From NCBI GenBank assembly GCA_947652605.1, contig OX393583.1, forward strand, positions 5,683,222 to 5,747,221: DNA of 64,000 bases, given 5' to 3'. The position numbers were made by a program, and so were the translations under genes. This document shows positions 32,292 through 45,657 of the stretch, piece by piece. Below the pieces are notes generated by a model, which did no database searches, had not been told where the DNA came from, and was given only the letters and a program-made list of their open reading frames with translations. This DNA is from Elmis aenea (lineage: Eukaryota > Arthropoda > Insecta > Coleoptera > Elmidae). Every line of letters starts with the position of its first letter. Within the stretch, counting starts at the first letter, position 1.

Positions 32292-34581
32292 CAGGGTGAC
32301 AATAATCTACATGTGTTGTATGGGTAACTTTGTTATTACAAGAGTAACAAAGTCGGTTAAATTAGCAAAGTTGGGCAGAATTTCAAGACGAATTTAATGC
32401 CATTTTGACATTTGGTCTACACCTTCAACTTTTTTAAATATTTTGAAAAAACCAAAAACAGACGATTTTTTCAATGGTAAATAATTCCACAGCCACCTAT
32501 GTTAAAACCAAAGTGTGAATTGATTCCTTTAGATATTTTTACGTAGAATTAGAAAAAAATATTTAAAAAGTCATAGCTCACTCGATTTTCGAGATATAAG
32601 CCAAACTTGACTTTTTTTAAATGGCAACCATAGTTGGCTATGGGTTCATTAAATAGCTTATTTTCTTCTGATTTCAAAAATGTATGGGTTGTCATATCTA
32701 TTTCCATTAGTTTTCTTACAATTTGCAAAAACCGAAATTATTACTAAATAGTATAAGGGTGCCTTGGAATTGGACAAGAATGTCATGTTTTCTTGCTTTA
32801 TATCTAATCATCAGAAACAATTGAAATTACTAGTAAAATAATTTAATTGAACAATAACAAATAAAATACTTCGTGGCTAATATTAATAAACTACTAACAT
32901 AATAATTAATGACTAAAATTAAATTAAAAATTATAATAATGCTTCAAAGTGGCCACCATTTTCTTGAACACACAGTTGACACCGTTTTAATATTTCACTT
33001 TGCACTTTTAGTAAAGTATTATGTCTGATTTCTGCTACAGCTGCTCTTATGTTGGTTTTCAGGTGATCAACACTATGGGGCTTTTCTTTATAAACTTTAT
33101 CTTTAATAGTTCCCCATAGAAAAAAATCAAGAGGCGTTAGGTCCGGAGACCTGGGAGGCCATGCAATGGGACCTCTGTTACCTATCCAGTTAGGAAATTT
33201 TTCTAATAAATAGTTTGATACTATTTGTGCATTGTGAGCTGGTGCTCCATCATGCTGAAAGTAATTCAAATTTTGAATCAAGTTCAATGGAAGATCGTCC
33301 AACATTTCTTCTAATTGATTTTGTAAAAATAACAAATAGCGCTCTGAATTTAAATTTTCCTCATAAAAATAAGGACCGAGTATTTTTGTACCAAGAATGG
33401 CACACCAAACATTGATACTAAAAACATGTTGATCACGTCTTTCAACCGTTAAGTGTGGATTTTCCCTCGCCCAGTAAATATGATTTTTTCTATTAAATAA
33501 TCCATTGTTTGTAAATTTTGCCTCGTCAGTAAATAAAATTGATTGAGAAAAGTGTTCGTGTCTTCGACTTTCTTCTACGAACCATGTAGCATAGTTTAAT
33601 CTTCTATCCAAATCTGTTGGGTACAACGTATTTCCAATATGATGATGATAAGAATTAAAATTATTTTGTTTTAAAATTCTTCTTGCTTGTTCTCTGGATA
33701 CGTTACACTCAAGTCCGATTTCTCGTACAGATGCAGTTGGTTTAAAAGTATTGTATGCCAAAACAAGTACCTCTGTATCTTCATTAAAATTTATTTTGGC
33801 ATCTTTTGGTTTAGAAAATGATCCATACTGTTTTAAATTAGCTTCGAGTTTTGCAAACAATCTTTTATCTGGCTGCCTTCTTTCCATGTATGTTAGTAGA
33901 TATAATTCCGATGCTGCGTTTACATCACGATTACAACTGTAGTAGCAAAATAACATATCATTTTTTTCTTCCCTCGAATAAGCCATATTTTTTATTTTTT
34001 TAAACTTTTATCACAATTACTTAACACATTCACATCAGTAATTAGCAGCAAAACAGAACTTAGTTTGACAACTAATTTAAAAAAAACAAAAAATGCTCTC
34101 CAGTTCCAAGGCACTCACATACTATTTAGTAATAATTTCGGTTTTTGCAAATTGTAAGAAAACTAATGGAAATAGATATGACAACCCATACATTTTTGAA
34201 ATCAGAAGAAAATAAGCTATTTAATGAACCCATAGCCAACTATGGTTGCCATTTAAAAAAAGTCAAGTTTGGCTTATATCTCGAAAATCGAGTGAGCTAT
34301 GACTTTTTAAATATTTTTTTCTAATTCTACGTAAAAGTATCTAAAGGAATCAATTCACACTTTGGTTTTAACATAGGTGGCTGTGGAATTATTTACCATT
34401 GAAAAAATCGTCTGTTTTTGGTTTTTTCAAAATATTTAAAAAAGTTGAAGGTGTAGACCAAATGTCAAAATGGCATTAAATTCGTCTTGAAATTCTGCCC
34501 AACTTTGCTAATTTAACCGACTTTGTTACTCTTGTAATAACAAAGTTACCCATACAACACATGTAGATTATTGTCACCCTG
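32292..34581 (-). mobile_element. Complete Tc1/mariner-type transposon with long TIRs
   Basis: A 2290-bp element is flanked by TA (32290-32291 and 34582-34583) and begins CAGGGTGACAATAATCTACA. The terminal inverted repeats are about 484 bp each (32292-32775 and 34099-34581) and nearly identical by eye. Between them lies one intact transposase gene on the minus strand. All features needed in cis and in trans appear present, so this copy may be active or only recently inactivated. Confidence 0.93.
32931..33986 (-). CDS. Mariner-like transposase, intact, DD40D by count
   Basis: 351 residues, uninterrupted. Residues 3-60 (SREEKNDMLFCYYSCNRDVN onward) look like the insect DUF4817 helix-turn-helix domain; residues 84-110 form a second HTH (TASVREIGLECNVSREQARR). 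The catalytic domain has LFTDEAKF (D154), FQHDGAPAHN (D246) and SPDLTPLDFFLWG (D287 at the mariner third-acid position). That leaves 40 residues between the last two acids, unlike the 34 of classical mariner. The enzyme should cut at the element ends and insert at TA. It starts just inside the right TIR. Whether this spacing matches a named subfamily needs an alignment. Confidence 0.93.
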   Translation of the reverse strand: MAYSREEKNDMLFCYYSCNRDVNAASELYLLTYMERRQPDKRLFAKLEANLKQYGSFSKPKDAKINFNEDTEVLVLAYNTFKPTASVREIGLECNVSREQARRILKQNNFNSYHHHIGNTLYPTDLDRRLNYATWFVEESRRHEHFSQSILFTDEAKFTNNGLFNRKNHIYWARENPHLTVERRDQHVFSINVWCAILGTKILGPYFYEENLNSERYLLFLQNQLEEMLDDLPLNLIQNLNYFQHDGAPAHNAQIVSNYLLEKFPNWIGNRGPIAWPPRSPDLTPLDFFLWGTIKDKVYKEKPHSVDHLKTNIRAAVAEIRHNTLLKVQSEILKRCQLCVQENGGHFEALL

Positions 34582-34939
34582 TATACAGTCAGTCTTCCAT
34601 TTATCCCTTACCTTTCAATACTTCATAATACTTACCTTTGATTTGATTAAAATATAATGGTATTTGGTTGTTACATAAATATTATGTTCATTTTAGAGAA
34701 ACCCCCTTCTGCTTCTGCAAAAATACTGCATAGCTTGTGTTAATATGTATAAATACTTTAGTGTGAAATTTTGAATGTGTGTTATGTTCTCTTTGTGAAA
34801 TTTATTCCGTGTGAAATGTTTTTCCTGTATAATATTTGTTATGTGTAATTTCTTTTGGCATAATTTTGCTCGGTAGTTTAACCATGTTTCTCCTATATTT
34901 ATCCCCATGCCCTTGCATTTTTTTCTTCATGTTCTCAAG

Positions 34940-35110
34940 GAGTGTTCAATGTATATTTTAATTAATGTCGGGGACAAGCAACATCCTTGTTTTAGTCCTT
35001 TTGATGTATCAAATCCTTTCGATCTTCCAATTTTAATTTTAAACGGTGTCTCTGTATAGTTCTTGGATGGCTTTAGTTACTCTGCTACTTATGTTTGTGT
35101 TTCCATAATT
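34940..35110 (-). pseudogene. LINE RT fragment
   Basis: Minus-strand frames give NISSRVTKAIQELY, IKIGRSKGFDTSKGLKQGC and SPTLIKIYI-like sequence, the RT motif before the catalytic box. It is short and frameshifted. Confidence 0.6.
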
Positions 35111-35119
35111 CCTGGACAG

Positions 35120-37190
35120 GCACACTATCTATATTTAATTTGTACAAAGCAAGAAATATTTTTATACATTTCAGAGCCAATCTGTTTTGTTTCACTACAA
35201 AACTAACTTAAAACTTTTGAATACTTTATGAAATTGTGTTCTCTATGTTATTCAAGGCGCGTCTATAGAAGAAGACTCATTTGTGATAAGTTTGGGTATG
35301 CCAATCCAAGGCAAAACACTTTTGCTCAATAAAAAGACATCGATAGAATAAAAATCAGTTTTATTAGGGAAAATATTGTTTTTTACCTGTATGTTGTTGT
35401 ACAATTGATCAATTATAAACAGTATTTGTTAGTTTTGTGCTAGTCAACGTGTTAAAAACGAATGTTAATAGTTAATAACAATATAAATATCACTTGTTTT
35501 GTCGTATGAAGGGAACTGGGTAGTTTTTCATATGTGATTCAGCACAAAATATACCGTACGCTTATATATACGTTCTGTAAAATTTGCCCGAATTTAATTG
35601 CTGTCTGCTGTTTCAATAAATCCTTTTTCTCGTGGTTTTGCAAACTTCAGTTATCAAAATTTGTTCTCCTTTCTTATTAGCTGTCTGCAAGATCAGTACA
35701 CAGCTCTTGAATTCGGTTTTAAATTATAACTCTAAGTTGTATTTGTGTTGTGATTTATTAAAATCTAATGCAATTTTTTTATAGCCAACATATCTTAGCA
35801 TTAATTCTTAAGTTTGCATACAATCTACCCGGGCCATATTTTAATATACAGATAAGCCTAAAGATGGATTGTAGCTTCTTTATTTCGGAGCAATTTTTTT
35901 ACTTCTCTGCTTTTGTTTTATTGATTTGCACTGTCAAACAAGTGTCATTATACCACCAAGCGTTTGCAACCTGTAGTTTGTTTAGTTATTGTTTTATTGT
36001 GGATGGTGACGATAGTGATTTTGGTGTCGGTGGCGGACGCAGAAAAAATATTGTACGTAACATACCGGTAAAGTGTCTTTACTGGATTCGTATGCTTTCA
36101 GGACTCGCCAAGGCTCGTCCCAAAACTGTCTACTCGTCCGATAAAGTAACACTTTCCGGTGTTGTTCCGTGAATAACTATTATCCTATGATCTCCAACAA
36201 ATTGTGCTCCAAGTCTTTTTTTCTATTTTGAATAATAAAGCAGCTATGAAACAAATACACACTAGGTAGACACCCTGTATACATTCACATACAACTGTAT
36301 TTTACATGTATCTGTTAAAGGATGTATTCAGTGTTTTTCAAAAACTTGGAAATGCTGTTTTTTTTTAAACACCACTTAGTTTGTTTTTTTTGGAATTCTG
36401 CACAAATTTACTAATTGAACAACGAAATTAAAAACGGTAGCCACACAATGAGGTACATTATTTTCAACCTGTACAGAGAAATTGCAACATTTTTTAAATT
36501 TGCTATTGAATTGAATCCAAGTTTAACTTGTGCTAAAGTTAATGGAAGTAATTATTTTGTTTGAAGGAAAATTTGTAAGGAGGCTTGATTTTACAATGTT
36601 TTATTTAATTTGCCAATTTTTAGACCACCTTATCAAATATATTTCAAGCTTTCAATTAAAAAAGTTGCTCAAAAAATAGGAAGTCTACAACATATCATGA
36701 AAAGTGCCAGTTTTTTGGTGCATCATATAACACAACAACAAAAATCAGTTTGTTATGAATGAAAACTAGCTTTTAAACAAATTGTAAGGCGATTGTTATT
36801 ATTTTAATTTTTGTGCAAGGGATCACAAAATCAAGCAACGTCCAGATATATCCAGGGCTGGACCTATCGTGGAGCAACTAAGCCCCCTTTTAAAGCGAAT
36901 TCATTTTTGCTACTGATACTTTTTGTAAATTTTCGTTCACTTTCTCTGTTGTAGAAACAAGAAGAAAGAGGCCCATTTTAAACCTTCATTCCAGGCCGTA
37001 AAATACACTGATCCAACCCTACATATATTTTTATAAACAAACAATTAAATAATTGGAAAAAACTAAATTCATAGTCTCTGAAAGCCAAGAGCAAAAAACA
37101 GTTTCTTCCCACTAAATTCTTATAGCTTAGTTTCATGAGAAGCAGAAATATTTCGGTAAATACTACTTCCCAAAATACATTCTACAGGGT
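35120..37190. other. Unassigned stretch
   Basis: No supported gene. A 134-aa frame at 35768-36172 has no recognisable motif and mostly low-complexity hydrophobic residues. A lone CACCCTG end followed by TA lies at 36271-36279, possibly a remnant of a CAGGGTG-type MITE. Confidence 0.35.
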
Positions 37191-37194
37191 GTCC

Positions 37195-37275
37195 CAGAAT
37201 AAGCCTCTTGGCCCTAGTTTATTTAAAAAAATATAGTTTTGGTCTTACTTACAACGGATTTAGAAAACCACACCC
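37195..37275. mobile_element. Remnant of a CAGGGTG-type element
   Basis: CAGGGTGTCCCAGAATAAGC follows a TA; a CACCCTG string occurs about 75 bp later but without longer matching arms. Likely a solo or decayed MITE end. Confidence 0.35.
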
Positions 37276-37279
37276 TGAT

Positions 37280-39042
37280 ACAAAATGTTAAAGCATTTAC
37301 TTAAAATAAAGAGAAAAAAGGCTGGGGAATTTATTACTGGGACTGTTTATGCATTTATTTTGTGGTCCTAACAATTTCATAAATATTTCTATAGGCAACG
37401 AATTTATTTGTAGGCAAATGATAATCAAATGATAATTTTTAATATAAAAACAGGACCGTGTTTTGAAAGATAACCGAGCAGCTTTAAGAACTAAGTTACA
37501 ATAAATAGACATAACTTGGTTTCAAAAACAATTTGAAACACAAAGTTCTGATACATTTTTTGGAAATTTTTGGTGGCACAATAATGAATGCAACTTAAAT
37601 TATTATTTTTATGCACTTTTGAACTCTTTGGCCGCTTAATCGCACCTAGCTCCAGTGTGCCCCAATTAACCGAAATACACTCTTCTTGATAACGATTATT
37701 TCGTTAAATAATAAGTACTTTTTGTTTTTGGTTTGCAACTTTAACTTGGGTGCCTGTGTGAGATTACCCCTATGCGCCCTTCAGCGCGGTCCTGTAAAAT
37801 TTAGCTGTATAGCCCGATTATGAATGAGGAAAAATCTAGCGGGAAAATTGATTAAAACACAACTTTCCGAAATTATAACTTACAGGGCCGTTCAGAAATG
37901 GAACAGCAGTGCAATTTAGAATTCGAAGTACTCCTATAACTTTTATTGATCTTGGGAAAAATTATAATAGTTGTTCATTCTCAATTCGTTCCAATTACGT
38001 TTTAAATTTTCATAAAAGACGGGTTTTCAGGAAAAATTGTTGGCCATGTAGTCTTGCTGGAATTTTTATTTTCACTCCCATCATATTAAGTGGGGTTAAA
38101 GTCTAAGAAAACGGCGCATGAACAGAAACCGGTCAAACTCCAAGGACCATATTTTGAATTTTTTTAAAAATTAAATAATTATATCAGCAATCAGAATACT
38201 ATGTATTCTATGAGCTAACGAAAGTTGGGTTCACTTACTAATAACGTGCACACATTCGACGTCACATGAGCAATTGCACTCAAATATTGGTATCCATTTC
38301 AAAAATTTTAGCAAAAAGTAGAACTACTCTGTAATATTTTGATATTTTCCTAATCAATTGTTTGCTATGTTTATTCCTCGTTCAAAAACGGTATACTCAC
38401 TTTAGTTTTCCATATTTTAGAGGGACCAAAGATTTCATTGTCCGTAATAAAAAAAAATTAGTTAATTCTAGTTTAGCTCTAGTTTTTAATGTTATTGTTA
38501 TTGTTTGAAACGTAATATCAAAATTCGCTGAACTTCATCGATGGCCAAGATATTGGCGTGTTAAGAAAAAAGTACGTTAATTACAATTATTCATACGGTT
38601 TTAACAACAATTAACACTTGCAAAACTAAAGCCATTATGGAACATTTAACAAAAAGTTTGTTGCCAGTTTTAAACAACAACATTTGTTATTGAAAATCTA
38701 TTCACTAATTTTGGGAATAGTTTGTACTTTTAGTAATGAACTATTAAAACGTATTTTAAAATGAATTGTATGAATATTTTAATTAGCTGTACCACTTGTT
38801 GCTCATTTTATGCATGTAGCTCAATTATTAGATATAATTTAAAAATAAAATTTTTGTATTCATTTTGTTTGTATTTATTTTAGAATAAAATTGTCAGTAT
38901 TTATTTTCAAGCTGCACAAGTTAAGGATTATGTTTATTTTGATTTATTTAATTGAACACACTTTTGATGAATTTATATTGGTTTTTTAATTGTAATTGTT
39001 GTATTATACATTGTTTATGGTACTTTTTTCTTTCTTTTATTA
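37280..39042. other. Unassigned AT-rich stretch
   Basis: I see no exon, repeat unit or RNA gene here that I can support. Confidence 0.4.
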
Positions 39043-39044
39043 TA

Positions 39045-39249
39045 CAGGGTGTCCCAGATTACATTTCCAGCATGAGGATCTCGCTTATTATAGGATATAC
39101 AGCTTTGCTTCAATTAGATGAATTATTCCTAAGTATGAGAGGAGCCACAATCAGCTTTTAAAAGTATGAAGCAGGCAACTTTTGTCGGACCTTGTATCTA
39201 TTACGGTTTAAAAGTTACCCATGGTGAGCCTCGAATTCTGGACACACTG
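39045..39249. mobile_element. Small MITE, 205 bp, TA duplication
   Basis: Begins CAGGGTGTCCCAGATTAC and ends GGACACACTG, flanked by TA. The inner string GGATCTCGCTTATTATA also occurs near the end of the foldback element 11978-12902, so the two are distant relatives. It abuts the left edge of the large tandem duplication. Confidence 0.6.
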
Positions 39250-40117
39250 TATTTCCTGGTTTTATTTTGCTTGCAATTCTCGCTAGTCCAGAACTTGTGC
39301 AAAATAATTTTCCACAACAGTTATAATTTAGACTTTGCAGGTGTGGTTTTTTTTCTGTGATTCTAAAACAGATTTAAAAAATACTTTTGTTAAACGGACT
39401 TTCAACGAATTGCTTATTTTTGTCATGAATTAATTGTGTGTTGTTTTTAACAATTGCTAAATTTTGAACAAAGAGAATCCCAGGGTTTGCAAGAGCAAAT
39501 TTAAAACTTATTACAAACTACATTTACACCCGAAATAGCCATTATTGGCCCTCAATATTATTTGTATTTTTAAATACTTTATTTTTGTGCTATTTTAATT
39601 GTTTTTTTAGCTTTGTGATTCAGTTTGAGATATATAACGGGGTTGAAATTTCCGTTATTTATAGTAAATATCCATTATAGGGGAAAATGTTTTGAATAAA
39701 AGTTGTTTGGTACTTAGTTTTCCACCATAAGACAAAATATAAACTCTATTGTTTTCGAATAACAAAAGCGCAACGAAAAACAATTGAAATTTTTTAAATG
39801 GCAAGGTACCCCTATATTATACTTATTTGATAGAGAATTTTTTTCTCTGAATCATGTGAAAAATCATGTACTATAAGCAAGAAAAAAAATCATGTAACTT
39901 TGAAATTTAAAAACGTTTATTTGTAGTTTTCGAGATATTTATAAAATTGGAGCTCCCTCTTTTTTGCAGCAGCTTACCCTTTAATTTATGAATGAACATT
40001 TTAAAACTGTTTAGAGAACTGATCGATCTAATCTAAGTGTATTTGTGTGTGAATTTTTATATAGGTAACCATTCAAAGCAATTTCTTCAGCGAGAAAGTA
40101 AATTAATTGTTTAATTG

Positions 40118-40965
40118 TGATTATTTCAAAAACAATCAAAGGTGCTTAAAATTTGACTTGATAAACGGACCATGCAGTTTTTTTTCACTTATGCGGCATC
40201 CGAAAAATTTATAATTAAACTATACTTAGTGGTATGTATGGGAAAAGTCGTAAAAATGTTGTTTAACAGTTGTAAATGTATTTTCTGAAAGAATTATCTC
40301 GAATTGTTTTCCATTCACTGCATGTATTAAACGTTGCCTATATTTCAAAAACAATCAATGGTGCTTAAAATTTGACTTGATAAACGGACTATGCAGTTTT
40401 TTTTCACTTATGCGGCATCCGAAAAATTTATAATTAAACTATACTTAGTGGGATGTATAGAAAAAGTCGTAAAAAAGTTGTTTAACAGTTGTAAATGTAT
40501 TTTCTGAAAGAATTATCTCGAATTGTTTTCCATTCACTGCATGTATTAAACGTTGCCTATATTTCAAAAACAATCAATGGTGCTTAAAATTTGACTTGAT
40601 AAACGGACTATGCAGTTTTTTTTCACTTATGCGGCATCCGAAAAATTTATAATTAAACTATACTTAGTGGGATGTATGGAAAAAGTTGTAAATGTATTTT
40701 CGGAAAGAATTATCTCGAATTGTTTTCCATTCACTGCATGTATTAAACGTTGCCTATATTTCAAAAACAATCAATGGTGCTTAAAATTTGACTTGATAAA
40801 CGGACTATGCAGTTTTTTTTCACTTATGCGGCATCCGAAAAATTTATAATTAAACTATACTTAGTGGGATGTATGGAAAAAGTCGTAAAAAAGTTGTAAA
40901 TGTATTTTCGGAAAGAATTATCTCGAATTGTTTTTTATTCACTGCATGTATTAAACGTTGCCTAG
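40118..40965. repeat. Tandem repeat, about 219/219/197-bp units, four copies
   Basis: TGCAGTTTTTTTTCACTTAT recurs at 40173, 40392, 40611 and 40808. Copy B of the segmental duplication has only two such units (52241-52680), so unit number changed after or during duplication. Confidence 0.92.
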
Positions 40966-41717
40966 TTGTATACTCCATTGTGTTTTGCAATGTAATTAAA
41001 CTTGAGATAAACTTGAAGGTGATACCGTGATATAGACGCACTACCATAGATCCTTCAAAAAATGATAGAGTATTCAATTTTCAATAAAGTCGTTTTTCAT
41101 TTATGTTAATACATAAATAATCGAACATTTTTATCATATCAAGTTGCCAAATATATTATCAAGAACGTGTTAACACGTTTTAGAAAGCTGATCTATCTAA
41201 CTAGTACAAAGACAATGTATTTTCGTTTATTTAAGGCATTTAGACACAATTTGTTTAGCAAGAAGGAACATTAATAGTTAAAAATTGTGTAAAAATAATC
41301 TTGGATGCTTAAATTTGACTTGCAAAGCGCCCCATGCTGCTTTTTTCTATTTTTTTGCATCCAAAAGTCTATTATTTTTATTACCACGTATATACTAACA
41401 CATGATGCGCGGTATCTGTTGAGAAGTGATCTAAGTGCATTCATGTGTGAATTTTCGTGTAGGTTTTATAAACATTTTTAGCGAAAAGAAACATTAAAAG
41501 TTAGTTTAACAAGTCTACTTTAAAAAATTGATTTAAAATGCGACCCCCTCCTTTTTTTCTCTTCTGCGAATCAAAAATATTTATATATATGCATACTTAG
41601 TGGAATGGATGATAGAATTTGTTAAAAAAAAGTATTTTTAGAGTTCTAACGTATTTTTCAAAGTTTAAATTTTCGTCAAGGATAAACACTAATATACCAA
41701 ATAACTTCACACTATCA

Positions 41718-42063
41718 TAAGTTGTGGTTAGCTGGACGGTTATACTCCTGTTTGTCATGAGCAGGGTCCTACGTTCAAATCCAATCGCCTCCGCGTGTAA
41801 AATTACACTCGGAGGTGGGGAGGAATTTCAAAAAATTGAAATTTTTTGCGTTGAAACCGCGCCGTAATGCGCGGACGCAAGTTATGACAAAATCCTGAGT
41901 GGCCAACCAACCATCCTCCTGGGCTCGATCCCAGGACCCAATCTCGTCCACAAATTAACAAAGTTAATTTGCTGACGGACCCACTCAGCTATTGCCACAA
42001 CTCTGATAAGCCAGTACAGTTAAGTATTTAAAGTGAATTGTACAGCGGGATACATACATACAA
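41718..42063. mobile_element. tRNA-derived SINE, composite with two opposed heads (A)
   Basis: The left part has an A-box-like TGGTTAGCTGGA and a B-box GTTCAAATCC, a tRNA-type head on the plus strand. The right part, read on the minus strand, has TAGCTGAGTGGGTCCG and GGGATCGAGCCC, a second different tRNA-like head facing the other way. The equivalent element in copy B shares the left head but has an unrelated right head. Confidence 0.6.
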
Positions 42064-45000
42064 ACGTACGTACTTATCAGCAGTTACATGCCGATTATCG
42101 AATAGAATAGACCGCAGTTTGGTGGTTATTCGTGATGTGTTTAAATAAATATTACCTTTTATACTAATAATCATTAATTATTGTGAGTGGGGTGGTGTAT
42201 TTATTTTCAAAAAGTGTTGGTTGCATTAAAATCATATCGATGCATTTAAAACTTCAAGGAAATCGCTCTAAAAAGTTAAAATTCTTTTTGGTACAAACCC
42301 CCCTGCCTTTATTTTTTTTAAAACGTTAGGTTTTGCTGCAATATTTAAATGAAAAGTTTCGTTGTTTTAAAAATGTTAAATAACAATGCATAACAGCTTT
42401 ATTAAGAAAATGTATGTATATTTTGTACGTAAATTTAATGTATTGTATAGCTTGTTATTTATTAGTAAGATATAACAGTTGTTCGTGGTCATTTATACAA
42501 TTATTTTCAACTATACAGTGTGTGTAAGAAAACGAAATATCTTCATTTGCTTTAGTTTAAAAAGTTTAAGATTTTGCTTAAATTGCTTTCAGTAATTTAT
42601 CAAGAGTCAATACTTGTTTAGGGTTGTATTACATGTATATAATCTGTGTGCAAAGTTTCAATTTAAAGTGATTACTTTACTTAAAAATAATCCTGTACAT
42701 ATATTTTATGCCTGCTTTAGTACATCATTCACATGTTATCGCATCATAGGTCGTTCGTATATGAATATGACCCCAACATTCTGTTGACAGCAAAAAAGAT
42801 TTTCAATGTCGTCAAATAAATAATGCACCTGTTTGTTCGGTCAATAATGTGAGTTGCGCGCTCTATCGCTCTCTTTGTGATTTTTGTAACATCAATTGTC
42901 GTCAAAACTAAATTAAGTGTCTTAAAAACATTTTGGATATTAGCAGTTGCTCGTCTTAAAAAGGTAATATACGTATCTGTTTTTTAATTCAGTAATTTAA
43001 TCTATTTAGGAACTTAAAGTAATTTTTTGTAAAAAGTCTTGGGTATTAAATTTACATGCTTTATTTAAAGTCAGTAATTCTATTCCTGCTAGCAAAAATC
43101 CCCTTAATATGTTAATATAATTACTGTTTGAAACTATTTCCTAATTTTAGTGCTCCATGCGCATCAGAAAATGTCGGTCAAACATGGACGTTTCTATTAT
43201 CTCTTCACTCGGTTAATAAATCGTGTTTGTTGTATTCCTTTTTTTTTTACGACAATGTGAAAAGCCTGTCACCACTAAATATAACTAAACAAATTGAAAC
43301 GGCCCCAGAATATACTTGTACAAAATGTCCATATCTAGTTATGACAAATTAATTTCATAGCTCTATTTGGAAAAGATACAGTGTTCGCGGAAATTAATTA
43401 TGTGTTTAATTAATAACCACGTGAACTTTTTGGCTTTGTTATTTTGATTTCAAATATATAAAAAGTTGTTTTGGTACATAAAATCAAACGTATCGAATAA
43501 ATCGCTGTTCTGTTTGATAAAATGTGCAAAATGAATGTGCCGCCTCGTTCATAATTGCGACCAGTACTATAGTATTATTCTAACCTAAAATCTATGACTT
43601 TTCGCGGTAATATTCATGTAGTATTTATAATTATGTTTTATTAACCAAAATGATCAGTTAATGTTAGTGTCCCGTATAAAAATATGTAGTTAATGTAGAG
43701 GTGGTCGTGTTCAAAGTTTTCTCAAATACTTTTTAACATCGTATGGTTGCATGTCACATTATTTGGCTTGAAACTGAGTTATGCGAATGAGGCAGGTCCC
43801 TTTTTACATTATTAAGCCGCCCATTTGTAAGTTATAGTATTATGGAATGAATGTTAATTGTATATAGTTTTTACAGATATTGAAATTCAACGTACAGAGC
43901 TGCGTTCGTCGATGTCGTCTATCAACCATGTGCATCCCCACCCACAAATCTTCAGCGATTGATTTGGAACTGTTGCTTGTCTGTTTGTTGTTTCCTCATA
44001 TATACTTCAAGATGTTGTGGAATTCATGCCCAGAGATTGTCGATATCGTACATCAGCCAGGAAATGCTTTAGAACTCTTACTAAAATTAACTGTGGGTGT
44101 CATCTTTATTATCTTCAGTCGTAGTTCGGAGAGTGTTCTTGCTAATGGAACATTAAAGGTAATTTTAACATCGTTTTTGAAACGAATGGATTGTTAACAG
44201 TAGGGGTGGACGATATTGAATTTATATCATCGGCTGTGAATGTTGTATCATAAAACTACTGAAAAAACTGGTGGCTTATGTTGTCATCGATGTATTGTCC
44301 ACCTCTAGTAAAAAGTTGTTGTCTGTCACTAAGTCTTAGTTTAAAAATTAGTCGGTGTCCTAAGTGTAATTTGGAGTAGCTTTTATTTGCAATTGTTTAG
44401 AAATAAAAGAGTGACGTTTCTTGATCGTTTTTAAATCTTTTCACTCATGTTTAGGGTTAAAAAGAATGTAATTTACTAGCGCTGTTTTAATTTCAGGTTG
44501 TCCTTTGAGGGTCTGGTCACTGTTGGACCTGATGACTGGATGCTGCAGTTTTATCTACATGTCGAGCATCATCGTGTAGTGCTGTGCTTGCTCGGACAAC
44601 GGCGTGGTTCGAATTCTTCTGGTGAGAAATTAATATTTTTTTTTCCTTTGGTTCTGTAATTTTATAATTTTGTTGGTGGTTTCCTAGGAGGAAATTTTGG
44701 TTGGCATTTAAGCAAGGTTTTAGTCATTGTTCAATATAAATAATTATAAAAATAGCACTGATTTTGGATGAAGGATTTCTTGTAGAAATGCCAAGCCAGT
44801 TTCGATCTACTGTCAATGAGACCAGAGTCTTGAAATTGCTTAAGCATCTCTAAGAAAATCCCTTATATAAATTAGCAATTATTATTAATTGTAATAATTC
44901 TTTGATGATTTCTGAACAATTTTTTCATAGGTTTTTGATAAGTTTTGTTAAATGTTTGGGTATCGTTCAATTATTTATTGTTCGCTATACTCTTGAGGTG

Positions 45001-45533
45001 AAACGAGTTTTGTTTTCCCTACAATCAGGTATCTTATTAACTATTGGTATTAATAAAATATTGTTGTTGCAGATATTTCGATGAAAATGAGGGAATGACA
45101 ACAGGAAATCATGGAGCCTTCTTGTGGAAAAAAAAGGGTGAGTGGTTTAAATTTGTTTTTAGTTTAAAAAAATAGACTTAACTCCTTGTACTTTATCAAT
45201 TTCTTATAAAACTGTCTGAGAGTAAATAATTGTTATTAAATTTAGTTTGTAATTAACAAATGCTCGTAGATTTAATATTTTTTGGATTGCTTCTTTACAA
45301 AAGTGCAAAGATTTTGTTCAATACTTTATAGTTTACAATTTTTCATGGACATTTCCAAGTGTTGGGTTGTTTTTTGAATCTTTTAATGTTTTCTATCAGT
45401 TTAACAAGTTCACTTGCATTACAGTTAATCAGTTTTGAAGTTTAAATACACAATTTAAAGTTCAAAAATCAAATTAACTCTTTAAAGGTGATAAAGCACC
45501 TGAGGTTTAGGCAACCCAAGTTACAGCAACTTA

Positions 45534-45657
45534 GTATTGATCAATAAATAAACGAGGCGGCACATTAAAATTACATAATGGATGAAATAATTTTGACTCT
45601 TTGTTTTTACATGTTATTGGATGTGCCGCCTCGCTCATTGACGATCACGACCAATAC
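45534..45657 (+). ncRNA. Conserved intronic hairpin, copy A1
   Basis: The ends GTATTG and CAATAC pair, GATC pairs with GATC, and the main stem pairs ACGAGGCGGCACAT with ATGTGCCGCCTCGCT (nearly perfect) around a loop of about 55 nt. It lies in the putative intron between E5 and E6. A long stem like this could be a miRNA precursor or other structured RNA; no known miRNA was recognised. Confidence 0.5.

Noticed and set aside
35768..36172. 134-aa frame
   Set aside because: No recognisable motif, mostly hydrophobic low-complexity sequence, no splice or codon evidence.
41727..41800. Possible functional tRNA gene
   Set aside because: A- and B-box-like motifs are present but no convincing acceptor stem; it belongs to a SINE found again at 53483.
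43880..44197. 105-aa frame with a counterpart at 56009-56338
   Set aside because: The two copies share only the second half; indels shift the first half into different frames, and the frame crosses the likely splice donor.
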